Source of the DNA: Hemileia vastatrix | Taxonomy: Eukaryota; Basidiomycota; Pucciniomycetes; Pucciniales; Zaghouaniaceae | Direction: 5' to 3' | NCBI GenBank assembly: GCA_030280995.1 | Contig: JASXTE010000005.1 | Location: 32,749,501-32,813,500 of the forward strand | Length of the DNA stretch: 64,000 nucleotides | Shown here: positions 57,769 to 64,000 of the stretch, in pieces | Position numbering within the stretch: the first letter of the stretch is position 1 | Layout: every line of letters starts with the position of its first letter | Position numbers and translations under genes: made by a program | The notes under the pieces: model-generated | What the model was told of the DNA's origin: nothing | The model's input: only the letters and a program-made list of their open reading frames with translations | Database searches by the model: none

Positions 57769-58078
57769 TCAAAATACACTTGTCTAGGGCAGGTGTATTT
57801 CATTTTCTGATGGAGTGTTTGGTAATTTTTTATGGTGTGATTATGTGGAATATTTGATAAATTTTGAGACCCCATAATTTACTCCATCCCATCTCATTTT
57901 CATAGAAAATATCTATTGTTTTAGAACTCTCCTTATCAGCAATGGCCCATTTTATTTTATAGCTATTAATCCCTTCATCAATCCTTTACCTCTCATAATT
58001 CATAATGGATCAAAGAATATGCATTCTATAATTCCTCTAAACTTTTTTACAAGATTTCAAATTTCAGATAACACTAAG

Positions 58079-58539
58079 AGCCAGGGGGAGCCTGGCTGGT
58101 AATAATTTAAAAAAACGAAAAAAATAACCCGAGCCACTTCCTGTGGCTCGGGATTGAAAAATGAAAAAAATAAAAAAAATTGCTGCCAGCTTTAAGCTGG
58201 CAGCGTTTAATAAAAATGAAAAAAAGACCAAAGCCACTAAAAGTGGCTTTGGTCAAATTTATAATACATCTTGCAGGCAGTTTAAAACTGCCTGCAAGAT
58301 GTTGTGTTTAAAAGCAAGCGAAGTTGCATGCAGCAACTTTGCTCACTTTTTTTTTATATATTAATAACTTTTTTTAAAGCAACCAAAGTCGCTTGTAGCG
58401 ACTTTGGTTCCAATAATATTTTGTTCATCTCCCAGTCAGATAACACTTGCTGGGAGGTTTTAACGTGAGATTTGAGCAGCCGATGTTGCTTTAAGCAACA
58501 TTGGCTACTATAGGAAATAAACTACCAGCCAGGGGGAGA
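58079..58539. repeat. Array of eight GC-rich hairpins
   Basis: Eight stem-loops lie at 58128-58152 (10-bp stem), 58182-58204 (11), 58226-58254 (13), 58266-58302 (18), 58317-58343 (11, one wobble), 58381-58409 (13), 58430-58457 (7, long loop) and 58479-58507 (14, one wobble). Most loops are 1-5 bases. The stems differ in sequence, though the third and sixth are related (CCAAAGCCACT and CCAAAGTCGCT) with changes on both arms. A/T-rich filler separates them. The array is bounded by a 12-bp direct repeat AGCCAGGGGGAG (58079-58090, 58528-58539) overlapping an inverted repeat CCTGGCTGGTA/TACCAGCCAGG. No protein is encoded. It resembles mitochondrial double-hairpin elements in style, but homology is not shown. 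Confidence 0.9.
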
Positions 58540-58956
58540 CGGGTTTAAATTAATAAGAAATAAGATGAGATGAGATATTGAAATTCACGCTACTCTTTTA
58601 CATGCCATTTGGCATTAATTTTTTGACAGTGTGAAATGTATATGTACATAATATAAAATTAAAGCTAGAAAAAGTGGTATTGGATATTTTTAAATGCCAA
58701 AACATATATACCCAGTTTTAACAAGTTTAAAATATCAAAATACTGATTTTGTGTGCATATTGTTTTTCAGAAATATACGCTTGGTTGTTAACACTTTTGT
58801 AGCCAAATGTCAACTTAGTGGCAAAAAAAATAATAAGTGATAAAAAAGGTGTCCATAACAGCTGAATGTTAGTTTTCCAACCTTATGTTAACAAATGATA
58901 TGGATAAGTGGATTGAATTTGAAAAATAAGTGAAAATAAATATTAATTGCATCCGT
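58540..58956. other. AT-rich spacer
   Basis: No feature recognised. Confidence 0.5.
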
Positions 58957-60228
58957 TGTGGCATTCCAAATCTGGGTAGGCTACTTAGGTGAAAATTTGA
59001 TTGGACCTTGGTTGGAAGAAAATCATGGTGTTAGCAGGTGTTAATTTGGTTGAAGGGAGTTAACTGGATTTTTTTTGGGTGGATTTATGGTGATTTTTGG
59101 AGAATTTATGGTTATTTTTTGGAGGATGTATGGTGTTTTTGGAATGGATATATGTTGGTATTCCTATTGTTATTTGATGGTTTCATGGATTGGGTATTGG
59201 TTTTACTAGATTTTCTAGGGCTCTCTTGGTATTTTTTTGGTGGATGCAGTGTGCTCATGGAGTAGCCATTTTTTTCTGATGCCCTCCGGTGTGCTCTGGT
59301 TTGCTCTGGTGATTTTCCGGTGCAAAAGCGAAGTCACTGTGGCAAAGTTTGGTCACTGCAGAAAAGTCTAGGCACTGTGGCAAAGTTTGGTAACTGCAGG
59401 AAAGTCTGGGCACTGTGGCAAAGTTTGGTCACTGTAGAAAAGTCTGATCACCAGTGCAAAGTTTGGTCACTGTCCCAAAAGTTTGGCTATTGTGGCAAAA
59501 TTTGGTTAGAAAGTTATTATGCTTACTAGATCAATAGTTTATTGTAGATCATATGCATGTAGGGTATTGTTGGAAAGGTCTGGAGCAGGAGAATCATATG
59601 GGGGAGAGGGAATCTTAGTCTTCTACATGTTTTTTGTCTTTTAGTTTTGATAACAAGGGTCTTTTTTGATAATTAACAATATTTAACATATAACAACAAT
59701 TATAATAAAAAAATATCAACATATATGGTACCATTGGATAGCTCTCATCCTGGGTGACTCAAATTTATTTCTTTTCTTATAAAATTTATAAAATAAAAAT
59801 ATAATAAAGAACACTCTTTAATTTTGGTGGGAAACTGGGTAAATCTGGGGCAGACCTTTAATAAGGTGCCTTTGAACAAATCATCCCAAGGGTAGTTTCT
59901 GGGGTACTTTACTGTACTTTTCAGTCTCCGGGGCAAGTGTTTTGGCTTGCTCTAAGTATTTGCTGTGCCTTGTATCAGTGTAATCTGGTATAAAGTATTT
60001 GTTTTGGGGGTGTAATCATTTATTGCACTTATTTTTTTCTATATTATAGGTTTCCAACACTTTCAAAGTCTTTCTCTCAGATTTTCAACTTATCCAACTT
60101 TTCAAGAAGATCTTCAAGCTTAGTTAATTGAATCTTACGTTTACTTAGAGGGACAGGTATTTCATTTTGTTTTTCCAACTCCCTTGGATTCTTCCTGCAG
60201 CAAGGTGACTGTAGGAGTCTACTCTACA
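58957..60228 (+). mobile_element. Solo LTR of the E3 family
   Basis: 1272 bp, in the opposite orientation to E3. Starts TGTGGCATTCCAAATCTGGG and ends GTCTACTCTACA, matching the E3 LTR throughout, including the repeated GCAAAGTTTGGTCAC array (59330-59510). Flanks are CCGT (58953-58956) and CCAT (60229-60232), a 4-bp duplication with one change. The internal part was lost, most simply by recombination between two LTRs. Confidence 0.9.
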
Positions 60229-60232
60229 CCAT

Positions 60233-61650
60233 GTAAAACAAGCCTAAGCTTTGGTTCCTCGAATTATACTTTGTGAAACCCTATAAAAATAAGCTGTAAA
60301 AACAATATGTAAGTTTTAATTAAAAGCATGTGATAATGATTTTTCTTCATTTGTACAATATATTGTTGTGTAAAAACCTGTTGCATATACGCCTTATGCA
60401 ATTCACTGCATGCCTTGCAACTGGCTTCAGTAATTTGCTTGTTTCTATATGCATAACTGTAAGAGAATTTTCATCCAAGTGGCAAATTTTCTACTTCTCT
60501 CCTTCCACTTACAAGAGAAAGGTTATTAAAATAATTAGCTTTCCATCTGATTAACTTAAGAGTTTTTTATTTTGGTTTGACTCTTATACTTGTTTCTTAA
60601 GTAAAAATATTAATTTCACTTTAAATATATGTTCAACTTTTAGGGAATCCATTTTTCTCAATCATTAGGTTTGCCACCAAAGTAACTTATTTACAAATTA
60701 CTAACTTGGATTGTTGGTCTTTTAGTCTCCTTTTAAATCTCTTTAAAAAATAAAAAAAATAGAACTGATGATTGTTTTTAACTCTTGGCAGCTTGATCTC
60801 TAACTTGTAAAAGTATAATCAAAAAGCTAATTTTTGGTTAGCATCCAAATTTAATATTGGTTTGTCTTTCTCTTCTCATTTTTTTCATTCAATAAAAATA
60901 ATACTTATTTTTCTACAATAATCTACTCCTAAAAATTTAAATCAACAGATTAGTTGTCCATTTATTGATCAATCAACTTCTACGCAAGGATTTTTGTTAA
61001 AAATTTCAAGTAAGAATATCTTTTTTCACTATTTCATTTTTAAAGTTTTTATTATTCTCATTCATTATATATTAAATAATAAAATAAAATAAAATATCAT
61101 AGTATCCACATGTGTATGGGATCAATTTTTTTCTACATATCAATAATCTATTGTATTGGCCTCCTGTAATTCTATTAATGGTAGAGGTATAGTTGATTCT
61201 TGTTTAAGTAAACTATACCTTTCAACATTATAAATTATGTATATCTGGCGGTTTGATATATTATTGATATATGAAGAAAAATTAAATAAAGAATCAACAC
61301 ATACTTATGTATTATTGCTGTATTTATTGTAATAATTGGGCGTTAGATTTAAGCTTCACATTTAATTGTTTATGTTTAGGGTATAGTTGAATCTCATGTG
61401 CCCAACGCATACGGCAGAATACTATACTTGTAAGCAATTAAATGAAGCTTTAATACCAAATACTTGATTAATATTTTAAATGCAGCTAATACTCATGTTT
61501 TCTACATGTACGTTGGATATGATTTTTTATTTATTGTTAAGAATATATAATGATTATTTTTGGAGGTGTTAATTTTAACAATTGCATTCTTTTTCACTTT
61601 TATTTATTTATTTTTGAATTAAATTAATTTCTTATCCACTACACTACAAG
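60233..61650. other. AT-rich spacer with a possible small TIR element
   Basis: GAGGTATAGTTGATTCT near 61185 and the reverse complement of GCAGAATACTATACTTG near 61415-61431 are similar, outlining a possible ~245-bp element; AGGTATAGTT also pairs with AACTATACCT at 61212-61221. Nothing else was recognised. Confidence 0.35.
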
Positions 61651-62076
61651 ATGCAGGCTTCACAAAGTTTTTTTATAAAGAAAAATCACCGCCGAGGAAA
61701 AAAATCAAACAACAAGCGTGAAAAAAACATCAAGAATGCATTACTTATTGTTGAAAATTACGGTATCGAGACACATGGAAAGAGGGCAAAAGATTTTTCT
61801 AAGAGTTTTGTAAAAAATTTAGTTAATCCAGAACGGTATTTCACTTCAAATTCTAGCTGTTATATTTTCCATCCAATCCGCTCCTCCATTCCAAGTGATA
61901 TAGTGAAAACATTTTCTATTGAAGATCTCATTTTATTAAACTTGCTTGAAGCAAAAATTCAGTGCATCAAAGACTTTTCTATTGTGAACAAAATAAAGCT
62001 CATAAAAATGGTGGTGGATTTGGTAATATTTTTGTTGGTGGTAGGTGTTTAGATAGGAAAAAGTCTCTATTAATTC

Positions 62077-62082
62077 GTAAGT
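62077..62082 (+). other. Splice-donor-like GTAAGT before the MITE
   Basis: GTAAGT six bases upstream of the MITE may be a genuine intron donor, in which case the MITE sits in an intron; no clear acceptor was found before 62402. Confidence 0.35.
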
Positions 62083-62087
62083 ATTAT

Positions 62088-62348
62088 CACCACACAATAT
62101 GGGGGGCGGACTTGCTAGCGAGTCCGCAACCTTGGACCCAAACTCACCACAGATTGTACACACATTGAGCTATTGATAAAGGAACCATACAATCAGGGAT
62201 GAACACCACTCAGCAGAACAGTTATAGGTGGGTGTTCAAGTAGAGTTCAGAATGGGTTCAGTATGAGTTCAGTATGAGTTCAGTCTTAGTTCCATCTGAG
62301 TTCAGGTTGATGACTTGCTAGCAAGTCCACCCCCTATATTGCATAGTG
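62088..62348 (+). mobile_element. CACTA-like MITE, copy 1
   Basis: 261 bp. Left end CACCACACAATATGGGGGGC; the right end in reverse complement is CACTATGCAATATAGGGGGT. A palindrome (GGACTTGCTAGCGAGTCC, left; GACTTGCTAGCAAGTC, right) sits just inside each end. It is flanked by TAT on both sides (62085-62087, 62349-62351), the 3-bp duplication expected for CACTA elements. It is about 85-90% identical to 52373-52645 and non-coding. Confidence 0.88.
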
Positions 62349-63094
62349 TATATAGTTTTATTTATGAATAGTTTTAATCTTTTAATATTCTAATTACTTT
62401 TATGGGTAAATATGCTTCTAAGCCCTTAGATTTGGCAGAGTATGATTGTTGCATGAAGCAAATAGAGTTATTCTTTAAATTTTTTTATCAAAATATATCT
62501 AATGTTAAGTATCAAGAAGCAGTAAAGCTCTGTCAAAAGCTTGGGATTCTTGGGTTTGGAGAAAATGTTGATGATCAAGAAATTGAACCATTTGCTGGCA
62601 ATGTTACTTGGACAAAAGGCTCAAATGGAAACACGTTTTTGAATAGTCCTCAATGTGACTCAGACCATAGCGAGTATACATTTGGACTTTTCATGCCTAA
62701 AGACACTGAGAAAAATTCTCTTCATTAATCTTATGACTCAAATCAATGACATCAAAAAGGTGGAGAGCTTCATTTTCATGAAATAGCTTGCAAAGTAGAC
62801 ATGGAGATCACTAATGGCATCACAGCAATTCTATGGCCAGCAAACCTTCTTAATCATTTCACTTCACGATTTTATGAAATTGGTGGATTCACTCGCCTTG
62901 GCTCTTCTATTCAAGTTAGTACAAGACTTTTCAATACATTTAAAAAACTCCAAGAATTTGAAATAGATATTTTTGAGTACTTAAATATAAATGAAGAGTT
63001 AGAAAGATGTAAATTTCTTATCATGAAACTTTCTAAGTACAATGAAAAGACTGATTTAACAAAAAAAAAAGTTAGTGAATTACTATATATTTAA

Positions 63095-64000
63095 TGTTAC
63101 TAAAGATATTAAAAAATTAAATACAGAAAAAGATTCTGATGAACATGTTAATAAAAAAAGGAAAAGACCATTAATTAGTGATAGGTAAAAATGTGATTTT
63201 ATTGTACAGGTATAGTTTTAGTTTAGTGGTAGAATGATATATTTAAACACACATCTATAAAACCTTTTTATGAAACTGATGATTATGTATAATCTAGTGA
63301 AAAACCTAAAACAATAAAAGTATGAAAAAAAATGGATATAAAAATTGAAAAATCATATTACAATAAAAAATTATCATTGCTATATGTAAAATAAAATATA
63401 ATATATTAAAATATAAGAAACAAAATATAGCTTTGTAACTTGCTTAATTATTGCAAACGGAAACTAAAAATATACAATATTTTTTGTTTCCGTCCTAAAA
63501 GATCATATGCATCAATATAAATAGATCTGTACTATTAATATTGTTTTTAAAAATATTAAAAATTTGTTAATTTTTGAAATAATTTTTTTCTTATTAATAA
63601 CTAAAGTAAAACCATGTATTATTCTATTCTTATTTAAGTAAAAATAAAAAAATTAATGAACAATTAAATATTAATTTTTTTCTTTGAGTCATTCATTATT
63701 CACTTTCATATCTAACTTGAATTAATTTAGTGGCATTATTCAATCTTAAATTTAATGAAATTTGTACACTACTGTGACTTATGATTTTTTTTTTTGATAA
63801 ATTGAATATTTTTCATCACATAATTATATTTTAGTAAAGCATATAAATTCAAAAGTAGAAGTGAAATTATCAATAAAAGGAAATGAGATATCTTGATAAT
63901 GAAGAATCTATCAATCAATTTAGATCTCCAATAAAAATTAATTCTAATTTTAAAATTTACCTTGTAGAAGAGGAATATTTAATTAATATGAATTTCAATT
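63095..64000. other. AT-rich spacer
   Basis: No gene, RNA or repeat recognised, apart from a lone AGGTATAGTTTT near 63209 similar to the ends of the possible element at 61185. Confidence 0.5.

Larger units (their letters stand above)
54354..57875. mobile_element. Probable 3.5-kb TIR element flanked by TA
   Basis: The left end GGGGGTCTCAAACTTGAACA matches the right end read in reverse (TGGGGTCTCAAAATTTATCA), and similarity continues inward through ACATAA.CACACCAT.AAA on both sides, apart from 24 extra bases on the left. TA lies directly outside each end (54352-54353 and 57876-57877). No transposase was recognised; short frames inside look unconvincing. Splice-donor-like CAGGTAAGT occurs at about 55033 and 56252. 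It may be a decayed autonomous partner of the MITE at 53736. Confidence 0.55.
61651..63094 (+). pseudogene. Tet-like 2OG-Fe(II) oxygenase gene, broken and carrying a MITE
   Basis: The N-terminal part has a basic start and the family-like block SSCYIFHPIRSSIPSDI (near 61850-61900). After a shift near 61990, the frame KNGGGFGNIFVGGR continues to 62087. Past a MITE (62088-62348) the frame resumes at 62402 (MGKYASKPLDLAEYD) and includes the double-stranded beta-helix core: DSDHSEYTFGLFMP, then, past two stops (TAA 62726 and a TGA near 62750), KGGELHFHE, WPANLLNHF and FTRLGSSIQ. The first iron-ligand position, normally His-x-Asp, reads Gln-Cys-Asp, so the metal site is lost. The family (distantly related to TET/JBP) is expanded in rust fungi. 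Family identity comes from recalled motif patterns, not a search. Confidence 0.7.

Noticed and set aside
57666..57857. Short protein near the right end of the TIR element
   Set aside because: Only 63 codons, overlaps a hairpin and the inverted repeat, and has no recognisable motif.
58161..58364. Open frame through the hairpin array
   Set aside because: It is a by-product of A-rich filler and palindromic stems; no start context, homology or codon pattern supports a protein.

Overview
The window looks like fungal nuclear DNA, very AT-rich and almost entirely made of transposable elements. Short introns with GTAAG-type donors, Ty3/gypsy retroelements with a primer site matching tRNA-Lys, Zn-cluster-like proteins and a decayed gene of the Tet-like 2OG-Fe(II) oxygenase family (greatly expanded in rust fungi) point to a basidiomycete, most likely a rust (Pucciniales). 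The species is not identified. No intact ordinary host gene was recognised.

Layout. 1-2865: a decayed gag-protease fragment and a degenerate repeat that recurs at 50616-51980. 2866-11241: a complete but dead chromodomain-type Ty3/gypsy element (here E1, + strand) with LTRs of about 800 bp, TSD TATTG, and many stops and frameshifts. 11247-13419: AT-rich spacer with a MITE relic. 13420-50615: one nested complex. The outer element E4 (- strand) contains two younger relatives, E2 (15036-28404) and E3 (29882-40971), each flanked by its own 4-bp target duplication. 50616-58078: AT-rich DNA with a CACTA-like MITE, a TA-flanked MITE and a 3.5-kb relative of the latter. 58079-58539: a striking array of eight hairpins. 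58957-60228: a solo LTR of the E3 type. 61651-63094: the broken Tet-like oxygenase gene, carrying a CACTA-like MITE.

Main result. E2 and E4 share an architecture I do not know from standard Ty3/gypsy descriptions. Between pol and the 3' LTR, on the strand opposite to gag-pol, lie two tandem genes. Each encodes a six-cysteine cluster with Zn2Cys6 spacing, a Ser/Pro/basic linker and a helical C-terminal segment; three of the four have a recognisable intron. In E2 both genes (B 16274-16965, C 18113-19101) are open once a short intron is removed. In E4 the two counterparts (A and D) are split exactly by the insertions of E2 and E3. The introns can persist because the genes are antisense to the genomic RNA.

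The non-coding spacers around these genes, and parts of gag-pol, carry about forty copies of a short motif: AGTTTA, then an inverted triplet or quadruplet with a 6-nt spacer (GTC-N6-GAC or CCTC-N6-GAGG). The two arms change together. Three larger hairpin modules, also with compensatory changes, recur in a similar order in E2, E3 and E4. A testable idea is that the antisense-encoded cluster proteins bind these inverted motifs and regulate the element. Elements E3 and E4 also keep a T TTT TTA slippery heptamer just before the gag stop, with pol starting in the -1 frame.
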